Part shown: positions 33,286-42,251 of the stretch, piece by piece
How the letters are laid out: each line of letters begins with the position of its first letter
Position numbering within the stretch: the first letter of the stretch is position 1
Assembly (NCBI RefSeq): GCF_042665595.1
Contig: NZ_JBHTCT010000005.1
Span: 186,001 to 250,000 of the forward strand
Direction: 5' to 3'
Length of the DNA: 64,000 bases
Source: Bhargavaea changchunensis
GTDB taxonomy: Bacteria > Bacillota > Bacilli > Bacillales_A > Planococcaceae
Notes under the pieces: model-generated
The model's input: the letters and a program-made list of their open reading frames with translations, nothing else
The model's database searches: none
Told to the model about the DNA's origin: nothing
Program-made: the position numbers and the translations under genes

Positions 33286-34262
33286 TCGACCACCTCCCCA
33301 TCATAGAGAAAGCAGCGCACGCACCGGCCGTCTTCACGAACGTACATCCCCGGAACTTCCTCCGTACATCTTGCAAATGCTTTGCTGCATCGCGGAGCAA
33401 ACTTACATCCCGGCAACACTGTACCCGGAGCAGGCACGTTTCCTTTGATGGATTGCAGACGGGTGATCTCGCCTTCAATGGCTGGAATGGAATGAATCAG
33501 GCCCTCTGTATACGGGTGGAGAGGCTCCTCAAACAGATCATCGACATCGCTGATTTCAACAATCTGTCCGGCGTACATGACAATCACCCGTTCCGCCAGC
33601 TCGGATACGACACCGAGGTCGTGTGTGATCAGCAGAATGGAGGTTGAGAACTTCTTGCTCAAATCCTTCATAAGCTCCAACACTTGTGCCTGTATCGTCA
33701 CATCCAATGCAGTCGTCGGTTCATCCGCAATCAGCAGCTTCGGGTTGCATGACATCGCCATTGCGATCATGACACGCTGCCGCATACCGCCGGACAGCCG
33801 GTGGGGATAGTCTTTTAATGTCTTTAGAGGATCGGAAAACCCTACAATTCCGAGCATTTCCGCCGCCTTTTCCGTCGCTGTTTTCTTGTTTACTTTCAGG
33901 TGGTGCATGATGACGCCCGTCAGCTGATCGCCAATCGTCAGCACCGGATTCAGCGAAGTCATCGGTTCCTGAAAAATCATGGCGACTTCCTTGCCGCGGA
34001 TGTCATACATTTTCTTCTCGGGCATCTGAACCAGATCGACACCGTTCAGTTTGATGGAACCATCCACGACCTTGCCGGCAGGAGCCGGCACTAATCCCAT
34101 GATGGAAAGGGACGTCATGCTTTTACCGCAACCTGATTCCCCAACAAGTGCCACGGTCTCTCCTTTGCCGATCTCAAAATCGATGCCGTCTACTGCACGG
34201 ATGGTCTTTTTATTTTTTTGGAAATACGTTTTTAGATTGGAAACCTCCAAAACAGCGTTCAT
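33282..34262 (-). CDS. Peptide ABC transporter ATP-binding protein (OppD/DppD type)
   Basis: First gene of the opp operon, 326 residues. Walker A GESGCGKSMTSLSIM, signature LSGGMRQRVMIAMAM, Walker B LLIADEPTTALD, and C-terminal Cys-containing CKFAPRCSKAFARC. The ATG at 34262 follows AGGAGGGGG; an upstream frame to 34307 is not used because it would overlap the sigma-54 promoter at 34303-34319. That promoter gives about a 30-base leader. Confidence 0.95.
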   Translation of the reverse strand: MNAVLEVSNLKTYFQKNKKTIRAVDGIDFEIGKGETVALVGESGCGKSMTSLSIMGLVPAPAGKVVDGSIKLNGVDLVQMPEKKMYDIRGKEVAMIFQEPMTSLNPVLTIGDQLTGVIMHHLKVNKKTATEKAAEMLGIVGFSDPLKTLKDYPHRLSGGMRQRVMIAMAMSCNPKLLIADEPTTALDVTIQAQVLELMKDLSKKFSTSILLITHDLGVVSELAERVIVMYAGQIVEISDVDDLFEEPLHPYTEGLIHSIPAIEGEITRLQSIKGNVPAPGTVLPGCKFAPRCSKAFARCTEEVPGMYVREDGRCVRCFLYDGEVVE

Positions 34263-34302
34263 TTTCCCCCTCCTCATGCTTCTATTGCCTGTTAAATTTA
34301 AC

Positions 34303-34319
34303 TGCAATTTCTATGCCAA
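34303..34319 (-). promoter_or_regulatory. Sigma-54 promoter of the opp operon
   Basis: On the minus strand TTGGCATAGAAATTGCA, a perfect -24 TTGGCA and -12 TTGCA with exact spacing. Predicted start about 34292. Confidence 0.9.
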
Positions 34320-34408
34320 CTTTGAACTCTTGTATCGCGTACATACACCGGCACTATTTATCCTTATGCTCCCGTAAACCGTCGGGGATTTAGACACTAT
34401 TTTATAAA

Positions 34409-34426
34409 TGTCAAAATGTTTTGACA
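34409..34426. promoter_or_regulatory. Candidate sigma-54 activator site (palindrome B, opp)
   Basis: Perfect palindrome TGTCAAAATGTTTTGACA, 90 bases upstream of the opp -24 element. It has the same 18-base form TGTMAAA-N4-TTTKACA as the site at 44613-44630 upstream of the hydroxyproline operon, so both are likely bound by the activator encoded at 44662. Confidence 0.65.
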
Positions 34427-34501
34427 TAATAATTTAAGGGTTAGTCCGTGAAAGAGAGGAACAAAACTTGCATAATGAACTTTAATAAGGAGGTCATGAA
34501 G

Positions 34502-35608
34502 ATGAATCAATATACAGCCAGACAAGTACGTTTAATAGAATCACTTAAGGATCACGGCATGGATGGATCCCTGATCCTTTCACCGGCCAGTATTTTTTAT
34601 TACACCGGGTTTCTTTCGGACCCCCATGAGCGGTTTATGGCTTTGGCAATCTCCCCGGAAACCGGGCGGGCTATCCTGTTTATTCCGGCACTGGACTATG
34701 AAGCTGCCTCCGGTATCGCGGCAGTGGACCGAATCATTCCCATTTCGGATGATCAGATGCCGATGGAGGTTGTTAAAGAAGCCATCCCAAAACTGTCGGG
34801 CCCCATCGGAATCGAACCGAAAGCTTTAAATTACGAACGATATGTATGGCTGACCCAAACATTCCCTGACATATCCATTAGGGACATTGAAGAACTTATC
34901 AGCAAGCAGCGCCTTTGCAAATCGGCCGAAGAAGTGGCGTCCATCAAAGAAGCCATCCGCATCATCGAGCAGGTCATGGAGGACGGTGTCCGAAAAGTGA
35001 GGCCGGGTATGACGGAAGCCGAGCTCACGGCAGAGCTGGAGTACCTGATGAGAATGCATGGTGCGGACGGTCCGTCGTTTTCCACCATTGTTTTGTCAGG
35101 CGAGAAGGCCGCCCTTCCCCACGGTTCCCCGGGCGGCCGAAAAATCGGCGCCGGTGACTTTCTCCTGATTGATATGGGCGTGACCAAGGACGGCTACTGC
35201 TCGGATATCACCAGAACCTTCATTATTGGGGAGCCTACTGAAAAGCAGAGAAAAATCTATGACATCGTCCTACGGTCCAATGAAGCGGGCATCGCGGCTT
35301 CACGGGGCGGTGTTCCGCTTGGCAGCATCGACGAAGCCTCCCGGAAAGTGATTGAAGACGAAGGGTACGGAAAATTCTTTAACAATCGGGTCGGACATGG
35401 GGTAGGCATTGAAGTGCATGAGGCCCCTTCCGTGCATGGGAAAAATACATCCCTTGCGGATCCTGGCAACGTATTCACCATTGAGCCCGGCATCTATATT
35501 CCCGGCTATGGCGGTGTCAGAATTGAGGACATTGTCCATATCCGTGAAGACGGTCAGGCAGAAGTGCTCACCGCCTTCCCCAAAACAATCCGAATCATTG
35601 AAGCGTAA
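34502..35608 (+). CDS. M24 family Xaa-Pro peptidase
   Basis: Metal-dependent peptidase of 368 residues that should cut Xaa-Pro dipeptides or N-terminal Xaa-Pro. Creatinase-like N-terminal domain to about residue 125, then the pita-bread domain with metal ligands Asp in IDMGVTKDGYCSDITRTF, His in GHGVGIEVHEAP, Glu in TIEPGIY and Glu in GVRIEDIVHI. The ATG at 34502 is eight bases after AAGGAGG. It is divergent from the opp operon and shares its regulatory gap, tying peptide uptake to proline-peptide cleavage. PepQ-type or aminopeptidase P-type cannot be separated with certainty. Confidence 0.93.
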   Translation: MNQYTARQVRLIESLKDHGMDGSLILSPASIFYYTGFLSDPHERFMALAISPETGRAILFIPALDYEAASGIAAVDRIIPISDDQMPMEVVKEAIPKLSGPIGIEPKALNYERYVWLTQTFPDISIRDIEELISKQRLCKSAEEVASIKEAIRIIEQVMEDGVRKVRPGMTEAELTAELEYLMRMHGADGPSFSTIVLSGEKAALPHGSPGGRKIGAGDFLLIDMGVTKDGYCSDITRTFIIGEPTEKQRKIYDIVLRSNEAGIAASRGGVPLGSIDEASRKVIEDEGYGKFFNNRVGHGVGIEVHEAPSVHGKNTSLADPGNVFTIEPGIYIPGYGGVRIEDIVHIREDGQAEVLTAFPKTIRIIEA

Positions 35609-35612
35609 AAAG

Positions 35613-35645
35613 GCCCGGCAGCATAGGCGAACGATGCTGCCGGGC
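35613..35645 (+). terminator. Terminator after the M24 peptidase
   Basis: A perfect 12-bp stem GCCCGGCAGCAT (35613-35624 with 35634-35645) with a 9-base loop, followed by GTATTTCTTT. Confidence 0.85.
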
Positions 35646-35701
35646 GTATTTCTTTGAATCCGATATCGAACTAGTCTGTCAAATGTGGTAAGCTGTCCCT
35701 A

Positions 35702-35715
35702 AGTAACCGCTTTCA
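35702..35715. promoter_or_regulatory. cre-like sequence upstream of rpoN
   Basis: AGTAACCGCTTTCA matches 13 of 14 positions of TGWAANCGNTNWCA and lies 28 bases before the start codon. In Bacillus subtilis sigL is known to be repressed by CcpA, so the site is plausible. Confidence 0.55.
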
Positions 35716-35742
35716 AAACATGCTGCAAGGGGGATGAATTAG

Positions 35743-37026
35743 GTGCAGCTTACTATGACGCAACGCCAGGAACTCAAACTCATCATGACGATGGAACTCA
35801 GGCAAGCCATTGAGCTTCTGCAGTATTCCACCTTTGAATTGGAACAGTTTATCAGGGAGCAGGAAGCCGAGAATCCGCTCATTGAGCTGAAAGAACGCGA
35901 TGATACCGGTTCCTACGATTCACCTTTTCCAAAGGTTTCGGGAGGAGAAGGGTTAAAGACCGACTGGATAAAGGCCCCCGATGCCCTTTATCGGGACGAC
36001 CTGGTCTCCATGGTGCGACTCACCTATTCGGATGAAGATTCCATTCGTTTGCTATCTTACCTGATACAAAATCTGGACGACAACGGGTATCTAATCCTTC
36101 CTGAAGACTGCAAAATTGGAGAAGATCTCCTGACTTTAGGCATCCGAATGCTCCAGGAAATCGGGCCGTCCGGCATCGGGGCCCGCAATTTGCAGGAGTG
36201 TCTTCTCCTGCAATTGGACGAGGAGTCGGATTCGTTGGCACGGCAGATCGTCAGTCATTGCTTCTCTCTCCTCGCATCGCGTAAGTGGAAAGAGATCGCC
36301 CAAGCTTTACAAATCACACTGGCTGACGTGAAATCAGCTGTCGACCAGATCCAGACACTTAATCCTAAGCCATGTTCACTGATAAATGACCAACAGACCG
36401 ACTATACCTTTCCGGATGTCATTGTGACTGAACGGGAGGGCAATCTGGAGTTCCTCCTGAATGATGGCCATCTGCCCGAAGTGAAGTTGAACTCGGATTA
36501 TCTTCCCTACCTGAACGCAAAAGATGAGGTGGGCAGCTACCTGGCCGAACGGCACAAGCAGTATCGCTGGCTCCTCAACAGCCTTGAACAGCGCCGCGAA
36601 ACCCTCATCAAGATCGTCCGGGTTCTGGCTGAAAAGCAGCAAGCCTTTTTCATCAAAGGTCCGGAAGCGCTGAACCCCCTCACGATGCGGGAGGTTGCGG
36701 AGGAAATCGGCATGCATGAATCTACGATCAGCCGGGCCACGGCCAATAAAATCATCAAAACTCCTTCTGGAACGTTTGAGATGAAGTCACTCTTCACTTC
36801 AAAGCTGGAGTCTGCCGACGGACTGTCTGTCTCGCAAAGCAAGGTGAAAAGCTTGCTTAGGAAATACATCGATCAGGAAAACAAGAGCAGGCCGCTGTCC
36901 GATCAGAAGCTTGCAGAGCGCTTAAAAGATGAACAAGGGATTACGGTTTCCCGCCGGACGATCAGCAAGTATCGCGAGGAAATGAACATCCCTTCATCTG
37001 CACAAAGGAAAGATATTGTCGTCTGA
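35743..37026 (+). CDS. rpoN: RNA polymerase sigma-54 factor RpoN (SigL)
   Basis: Alternative sigma factor that recognises -24/-12 promoters and needs an AAA+ activator. The Gln/Leu-rich activator-contact region covers residues 1-50 (MTQRQELKLIMTMELRQAIE start). The core-binding part and the helix-turn-helix (MREVAEEIGMHESTISRATANK) follow, and the RpoN box is present near the C-terminus as SRRTISKYREEM. Length 427 is near that of Bacillus SigL. GTG start with GGGGG nine bases ahead. Being embedded among genes with sigma-54 promoters suggests this locus is its main regulon. Confidence 0.96.
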   Translation: MQLTMTQRQELKLIMTMELRQAIELLQYSTFELEQFIREQEAENPLIELKERDDTGSYDSPFPKVSGGEGLKTDWIKAPDALYRDDLVSMVRLTYSDEDSIRLLSYLIQNLDDNGYLILPEDCKIGEDLLTLGIRMLQEIGPSGIGARNLQECLLLQLDEESDSLARQIVSHCFSLLASRKWKEIAQALQITLADVKSAVDQIQTLNPKPCSLINDQQTDYTFPDVIVTEREGNLEFLLNDGHLPEVKLNSDYLPYLNAKDEVGSYLAERHKQYRWLLNSLEQRRETLIKIVRVLAEKQQAFFIKGPEALNPLTMREVAEEIGMHESTISRATANKIIKTPSGTFEMKSLFTSKLESADGLSVSQSKVKSLLRKYIDQENKSRPLSDQKLAERLKDEQGITVSRRTISKYREEMNIPSSAQRKDIVV

Positions 37027-37031
37027 ACCCA

Positions 37032-37069
37032 AACAAGACCGGGAGGGATTTCTCCCCACCGGTCTTGTT
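37032..37069. terminator. Bidirectional terminator
   Basis: An 11-bp stem AACAAGACCGG (37032-37042) with 37059-37069, between rpoN and the convergent small membrane gene. Confidence 0.85.
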
Positions 37070-37076
37070 ATTTGCG

Positions 37077-37349
37077 TTATTTTCCAGAAAAGTGCCCCAG
37101 CCAATAGCGGTTCAGCAGAATGATAAATCCCCCGAGCAAGACTGCCTTAAAAACCAAGAGTTGGCCCATGCCGTACGCAGATATACCCGAAATCAGCAGG
37201 GCTCCCCCCAGGCAGGCCGTAATTCGGACACACCTGTGGAAGCGACCTTCAGACGCGCGTTGAACAGCACGCTCCATAGCCCACATCAGAACCAGAAGGA
37301 GCAATATAGATCCCAACGCAATCCCCAAAAACTCAAATACTGTGAGCAT
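37077..37349 (-). CDS. Small membrane protein of unknown function
   Basis: A 90-residue protein with three hydrophobic segments (about 5-25, 42-60 and 65-83) and a basic loop around ERAVQRASEGRFHR. I do not recognise a family. A good ribosome site (AAAGGGGGATGAAGAA before ATG) supports that it is real. It sits between rpoN and the end of the hydroxyproline operon and might be read from that operon or alone. Confidence 0.65.
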   Translation of the reverse strand: MLTVFEFLGIALGSILLLLVLMWAMERAVQRASEGRFHRCVRITACLGGALLISGISAYGMGQLLVFKAVLLGGFIILLNRYWLGHFSGK

Positions 37350-37423
37350 TTCTTCATCCCCCTTTAGAGAAACTCAATCCCCCCTCTACTATACAATTTT
37401 TAAAAACAGAAAAAATATTTAGC

Positions 37424-38923
37424 TTATTTATTAGGATCTTTAATGTTTACGAATACACTCTTCACTTCTGTATAGTTGGCGAGCCCATAGTCGCCACCCA
37501 TTTCCCTGCCGACACCTGATTGCTTGTAACCGCCGAATGGCATGGTCTCCCACTCAAGACCGAAGTCATTAATCCAGACTGTCCCGGACTGAAGCTTGCC
37601 TGCAATATAGTGGCCAGACTTGATATTGGTCGTCCAGACACTTGCAGCCAGCCCATAATCACTGTCATTTGCCCGCTTGATGACTTCATCGACCGTATCA
37701 AACGGGAAAACTGCCATAACCGGCCCGAAGATTTCTTCACGCGCAATCGTCATGTCATCCTCTACATCCGCAAAGATCGTCGGGCGGACGAAGTACCCTT
37801 TTTCTCCGGCTTTTGTGCCTCCGGAAACTAGACGGGCCCCCTCTTCCTTCCCCTTTTCGATGTATTCAAGGACTGTTTTCTGTTGCTTTGCGGAAACGAG
37901 CGGACCCATATCGGTTTCGGGGTCCAGACCCGGACCGATCTTGAGGGCATCTGCACGTTTTGCAAGTTTATCAACTACCTGGTCATAGAGGCTTCGGTGT
38001 ACGTAGACTCGTGTGCAGGCGCTGCAGTTCTGCCCATGGTTATACATCGTTCCGCTGAAGACCCCTTCAATCGTTTCTTCGAGATCAGCGTCAGCCAGCA
38101 CAATGGCTGGCGATTTGCCGCCAAGTTCGAGCGTAACGCCCTTGATCTGATCCGCAGCCTTTTTCATGACTTCTTTGCCAACAGCGGTGGATCCGGTAAA
38201 TGCCACTTTGTCCACATCCGGATGAGTCAGGATCGCTTCTCCCGCCACGCGTCCGGCGCCCGGTACCACGTTTACGACACCATCCGGGAATCCTGCCTCC
38301 TTAAAGAGCCGGGCTGCATAAAGCAGAGACAGCGGCGTCTCACTGGCCGGCTTGATGACCACAGTGCAGCCGACCGCCAGCGCCGAACCCAGCTTCCAGG
38401 CGGCCATTGCAAGCGGGAAGTTCCATGGAATGATCTGCCCGACCACACCGACCGGCTCATGGACGGTATAAGTGACATAATCAGGGGAGACCTGCGTGGT
38501 CTTACCGAAGATCTTAGTTGCCCACCCGGAATAGTAACGGAAATGCTGGACCGTGCCGTACACGTCATCCGCCAGTGCTGTTTCATAAGGTTTACCGTTG
38601 TCGAGTGATTCGAGCTGAGCGAGCTCCTCACGGTGTTCCTCCAGAAGATCAGCAAACTTATAGATCAGATGCGCCCGTTCAGCCGCCTCCATTTTCGTCC
38701 ACTCACCTTCATCAAAGGCCTTTCGGGCAGCGGCTACCGCCTTGTCAATATCCTCTTTTTGGGCTTCGCTTACCTCCGCAATGACATCTTCCGTCGCGGG
38801 GTCAAGAACCTGAAAAGTTTTCTCGCTTTCAGACAGGACATATTCTCCGTTGATATAAAGGCCTTTGATCCCCTCAAGGAATTCCTTCACCCTCGGTTTC
38901 AGTTCGTAATTGACTGCTTGCAT
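37424..38923 (-). CDS. Aldehyde dehydrogenase, probable 2-oxoglutarate semialdehyde dehydrogenase
   Basis: NAD(P)-dependent aldehyde dehydrogenase of 499 residues. Catalytic Cys is in GQNCSACTR, general base Glu in TLELGGKSP, Asn in PWNFPLAMA; FTGSTAVGKEV is the cofactor turn. It is the last gene of the hydroxyproline operon, where the final step is oxidation of 2-oxoglutarate semialdehyde (2,5-dioxopentanoate) to 2-oxoglutarate. That substrate is inferred from context; sequence alone would allow betaine aldehyde or other aldehydes. Confidence 0.93.
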   Translation of the reverse strand: MQAVNYELKPRVKEFLEGIKGLYINGEYVLSESEKTFQVLDPATEDVIAEVSEAQKEDIDKAVAAARKAFDEGEWTKMEAAERAHLIYKFADLLEEHREELAQLESLDNGKPYETALADDVYGTVQHFRYYSGWATKIFGKTTQVSPDYVTYTVHEPVGVVGQIIPWNFPLAMAAWKLGSALAVGCTVVIKPASETPLSLLYAARLFKEAGFPDGVVNVVPGAGRVAGEAILTHPDVDKVAFTGSTAVGKEVMKKAADQIKGVTLELGGKSPAIVLADADLEETIEGVFSGTMYNHGQNCSACTRVYVHRSLYDQVVDKLAKRADALKIGPGLDPETDMGPLVSAKQQKTVLEYIEKGKEEGARLVSGGTKAGEKGYFVRPTIFADVEDDMTIAREEIFGPVMAVFPFDTVDEVIKRANDSDYGLAASVWTTNIKSGHYIAGKLQSGTVWINDFGLEWETMPFGGYKQSGVGREMGGDYGLANYTEVKSVFVNIKDPNK

Positions 38924-38939
38924 GTTCTCTCCCCCTTAA

Positions 38940-39833
38940 TTATTGATTTACTGTTTCAAGGTTTGCCATCAGTTCTTTCAGCCGTGCGTCTTCTTCATCG
39001 GTCAGCGGCATCCTTGGCTTACGGCAAGGTCCGCCTGCCCACCCTTTGAGCTCCATTGACCGCTTTGCGATCTGTACGTACTTGCCGGAACCCTCTAGGA
39101 ATTCGCAGAGAGGAAGTAAGCGATCATACAGGCTCCATGCTTTTTCAATGTCCCCAGCCTGGTAGGATTCATAAATATCTGTTGCGAGTCGAGGAACGAT
39201 GTTTCCTGCGACCGAAATCCAGCCGGTTGCCCCGATAAAGAAGGATTCAAGGATGAGTTCCTCAGAACCGCAGAAGACTTGTATATCGCCTGCACCTTGA
39301 CGCGCGATATCACGCGCTTTCCTGATGTCCCCGCTTGATTCTTTAATATGGGTAATGTTTGGCACATCCCGGCCGACTTTCAGCAGAGTTTCTGTGCTGA
39401 TATCAACACCGGTTGTGGACGGATTGTTATAAATCATAATCGGCAACTCGACCGATTCCGCAACCGCTTTGAAATGGGCGTAAATCTCTTCTTCTGTGGG
39501 ATGCGAATAATACGAGTTAATGAGAAGTGCAGCATCGGCCCCAGCCTTTTCTGCCTGTTGAGTGTATTCTATGGCGTCTGCAGTTGTTTCTGCAGCTGTT
39601 CCCACGATAAGCGGTATGCGGCCATTGATTTGTTCCACAGCGATTTCAACCGCCTTAAAACGTTCTTCTTTAGTCAGGCTGACAAATTCTCCGGTACTGC
39701 CATTGATACATAGGCCGGCCACACCTTCTTGGATGAACTTTTCGATGTTCTGAGCCAGTCCTTCGTAGTTGACCGATTCATCTTCGTGCATTGGTGTAAC
39801 AAGAACAGGAAACGCGCCTTTGATTTCTTTCAT
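38940..39833 (-). CDS. DapA-family lyase, probable pyrroline-4-hydroxy-2-carboxylate deaminase
   Basis: Class I aldolase-type barrel of 297 residues. The Schiff-base Lys is in ITHIKESSGD and the proton-relay Tyr in IMIYNNPS; GTAAETTADAIEYTQ follows the family pattern. True DapA enzymes lie in lysine operons; here the gene sits between an aldehyde dehydrogenase and hydroxyproline epimerases, matching the enzyme that removes water and ammonia from pyrroline-4-hydroxy-2-carboxylate to give 2-oxoglutarate semialdehyde. ATG at 39833 follows GGAGG by eight bases. Confidence 0.92.
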   Translation of the reverse strand: MKEIKGAFPVLVTPMHEDESVNYEGLAQNIEKFIQEGVAGLCINGSTGEFVSLTKEERFKAVEIAVEQINGRIPLIVGTAAETTADAIEYTQQAEKAGADAALLINSYYSHPTEEEIYAHFKAVAESVELPIMIYNNPSTTGVDISTETLLKVGRDVPNITHIKESSGDIRKARDIARQGAGDIQVFCGSEELILESFFIGATGWISVAGNIVPRLATDIYESYQAGDIEKAWSLYDRLLPLCEFLEGSGKYVQIAKRSMELKGWAGGPCRKPRMPLTDEEDARLKELMANLETVNQ

Positions 39834-39869
39834 AATTGATTCCTCCAATATTGTTTTGTCTAAATTCTC

Positions 39870-41306
39870 TCAGGAAAGATTGAGTTTCTTTCCGGACATC
39901 GTCCGCTTTTCAGCCGGGACCGCTTCAGAACCGGTATACCAGATGAACTTATTTCGATAGCCGTAAATCAGGCAGATGATAATGGCGATAAAGTTAAACC
40001 AGAGAAACGGTAGATAGCTTAGTGTTGAGACGCCCAGTGCGGCTGCCATGAAGACGCCTCCGTCAGACCATGGAACCATCGGAGTCGTCAAAGTTCCTCC
40101 AGCCTCCGTATTCCGTGAAAGGACCCGCCGGTCAATCCGGAGCCGGTCGTAATTGTCTCCGGTGATCTTGCTTGCCGTGATTAGCGATACATACGCCGCA
40201 CCGCCAAAGAAGTTGCCAAAAAATCCGGAGATGACGGTCGCGAGTGTTGCATTCCCTGCATTCGTCGCCCATTTGGCAAGGTAATGGCCAATTGCGCGCA
40301 AGATGCCGATCCGTTCCATCAGCCCGCCCACACCGAGGGCGAAAATGATAAGGACGATGACATCCAGCATGAACACGATGCCTCCACGATTCAGCAAGTT
40401 GTCGATAAACGGCACGCCGGACTCGATCGCATTACCCGTGTACATGATATTCACCGAATCGAGAACAGACTTGCCTTGGAAAAGAAACGCCCACAATGCT
40501 CCCATGACTGCTCCGAACAAGATCACTGGAATAGACGGTTTCTTCAACGCCAGAAGTGCAATCACGAGAACCGCCGGAACAAGCATGTACCAGCCAATAT
40601 TAAAATATTGTTCGAGAGAAGCCATCGTCTGCGTGGCGCTGCTCATGTCCCCTTCACCCCTGTAGAAGAACCCGACTCCCAGGAATAGAAGCGCCGTGAT
40701 GACCCATGCCGGCGCACTGGCGGTCAGCATCGACTTGATATGCTCGATCAGGTCCACCTTGGACAAGGATGCAGTCATAACGGTCGTGTCGGATAGCGGT
40801 GAAAGCTTGTCGCCGACGTAGCAGCCGGAAATGACGGCACCTGCGACAAGCGGAAGCGGAAAGCCGAAACTTGCCCCGATTCCCATCATCGCAATGCCGG
40901 CTGTTCCGGCCGATCCGAATGACGTACCGGTCGCAATGGAAGTCACTGAACAGATGATGAATGCGGCCAGAAGGAATATGCTCGGGTTGATGACGGACAG
41001 TCCGTAATAGATGATTGACGGCACAATTCCGCCTGCAATCCACGTCCCAATCAGCGCGCCGACTGAGATCAGGATCAACACCGCTTCCAGCCCGTCATTG
41101 ATTCCTTTCAGCAGACCATCCTGCATCTGCTTGTAGTTGTAGCCGATCTTCAAGCCGACGACCATGATCAATCCCCAGGTGGTCAGCAACGCAAGTTGAA
41201 TGGATATCCCGAATTGGACGATGAAAAAATACATGACGAGCGTAAACCCGATCAGGACAAACAGAATTTCCGGTAGTGTGGGAAGCCGTTTCGTATCCTC
41301 TCTCAT
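39870..41306 (-). CDS. NhaC family Na+/H+ antiporter-like transporter
   Basis: A 478-residue membrane protein with about eleven to twelve segments. NhaC features include TSIATGTSFGSAGTAGIAMMGIG and GCYVGDKLSPLSDTTVMTAS, key GDKLSPLSDT. Family members exchange Na+ and H+, but some, such as MleN of Bacillus, carry organic acids with Na+. Placement between the racemase-like gene and the lyase gene in the hydroxyproline operon suggests uptake of hydroxyproline or release of a product, which is inference. ATG at 41306 after AAGGAGGGG. Confidence 0.9.
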   Translation of the reverse strand: MREDTKRLPTLPEILFVLIGFTLVMYFFIVQFGISIQLALLTTWGLIMVVGLKIGYNYKQMQDGLLKGINDGLEAVLILISVGALIGTWIAGGIVPSIIYYGLSVINPSIFLLAAFIICSVTSIATGTSFGSAGTAGIAMMGIGASFGFPLPLVAGAVISGCYVGDKLSPLSDTTVMTASLSKVDLIEHIKSMLTASAPAWVITALLFLGVGFFYRGEGDMSSATQTMASLEQYFNIGWYMLVPAVLVIALLALKKPSIPVILFGAVMGALWAFLFQGKSVLDSVNIMYTGNAIESGVPFIDNLLNRGGIVFMLDVIVLIIFALGVGGLMERIGILRAIGHYLAKWATNAGNATLATVISGFFGNFFGGAAYVSLITASKITGDNYDRLRIDRRVLSRNTEAGGTLTTPMVPWSDGGVFMAAALGVSTLSYLPFLWFNFIAIIICLIYGYRNKFIWYTGSEAVPAEKRTMSGKKLNLS

Positions 41307-41339
41307 AGAACCCCTCCTTGTAGTGGGCGTAAGGGACAA

Positions 41340-42251
41340 TCAGACAATCAGGAAGCCTTGGTCAAGCGGGTCTTCACGGTCAAGGACAAACTGGTGGGCG
41401 CCCGTGACAAATGGCTCTGCCTGAACCTTGGCCTGCCCCCCTTCCCCATCCGTGGCTTCCGCTTTGAGCGTACTGCCGAAAATGCTCGTGTTGGAAACAG
41501 AAGCTGCATTCCCATTCCGTTTCTCTTTAAGGGCCAACAATGCGAAGGTCGTGTCGATCCCGGGCGAACGCAGAATATATCCGTCTTTTTCAAACGTCAC
41601 GCTTCTGAACCCTCCTCCCGGAAGCTCTTCGGCCAGCACGATGCCAGTGACGCCATGCTCTTCACCGGCATATTCCGCCGCCTTTCCAGCCCCCCACTCA
41701 CTGATCACAGATAAATTGGCAAGGTCAATTTCCGGAATGGCCGGCGGCAACGGGTAGATGAGGTATTTCCGCTTTCCATCAAGCACCACTGTGGATGACT
41801 GAGAAGTTTGGCTCATAGACGCGGACTTGTTCTGCACATGGACTTGCGTGACTTCATCACCCTCGAAATCGGCACTGATTTCAATTACGCCTTCTGTGGT
41901 TTCCGCCGTATACCGGCCATTTCTCCGGCGCTCCAGCCCTCCGGTTTCAAGCAGGGCACCAACAGCAGCCAGGACACCTTCATACTTGAATGCGCTTACT
42001 TGCTGATGGGAGAAAAAGAGCAGACCGATATCCGCGCATTCAGAGCCTGTCGGGATGACGCCGTGCATCCCCCGGTGGCCTCTGGGCTCATTTAAAAGTA
42101 GTTTCTTCTCATTCGAGAAGCTCTTTGCCAGTTGTTCGGATTGGGCTTTCAGGCCCGCTCCACTAAGGCGGATCGGCGATTGGCTGACGATGCGGTATGC
42201 CTCTCCAGCCACATGGGCATCCAACGAACTGAACATTTTTCCGAATTCCAT
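41340..42251 (-). CDS. Proline racemase superfamily paralogue lacking both catalytic cysteines
   Basis: A 303-residue protein with the proline racemase fold (DAHVAGEAYRIV near residue 12, NEPRGHRGMHGVI near 58). In active racemases the first Cys is in MCGHxTIG; here the aligned part reads FKYEGVLAA. The second, normally SPCGTGT, reads SPGIDTT. Both catalytic Cys positions are therefore lost, so it cannot work as a normal two-Cys racemase. The frame is intact, the start codon immediately follows the epimerase stop codon, and the rest is well kept, so it is not a decaying gene. It may be a partner of the epimerase, a binding protein, or an enzyme with another chemistry. Confidence 0.9.
   Translation of the reverse strand: MEFGKMFSSLDAHVAGEAYRIVSQSPIRLSGAGLKAQSEQLAKSFSNEKKLLLNEPRGHRGMHGVIPTGSECADIGLLFFSHQQVSAFKYEGVLAAVGALLETGGLERRRNGRYTAETTEGVIEISADFEGDEVTQVHVQNKSASMSQTSQSSTVVLDGKRKYLIYPLPPAIPEIDLANLSVISEWGAGKAAEYAGEEHGVTGIVLAEELPGGGFRSVTFEKDGYILRSPGIDTTFALLALKEKRNGNAASVSNTSIFGSTLKAEATDGEGGQAKVQAEPFVTGAHQFVLDREDPLDQGFLIV

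Noticed and set aside
38940..39833. dapA for lysine synthesis
   Set aside because: Catalytic residues fit the superfamily, but all neighbours belong to hydroxyproline breakdown and no lysine gene is near.
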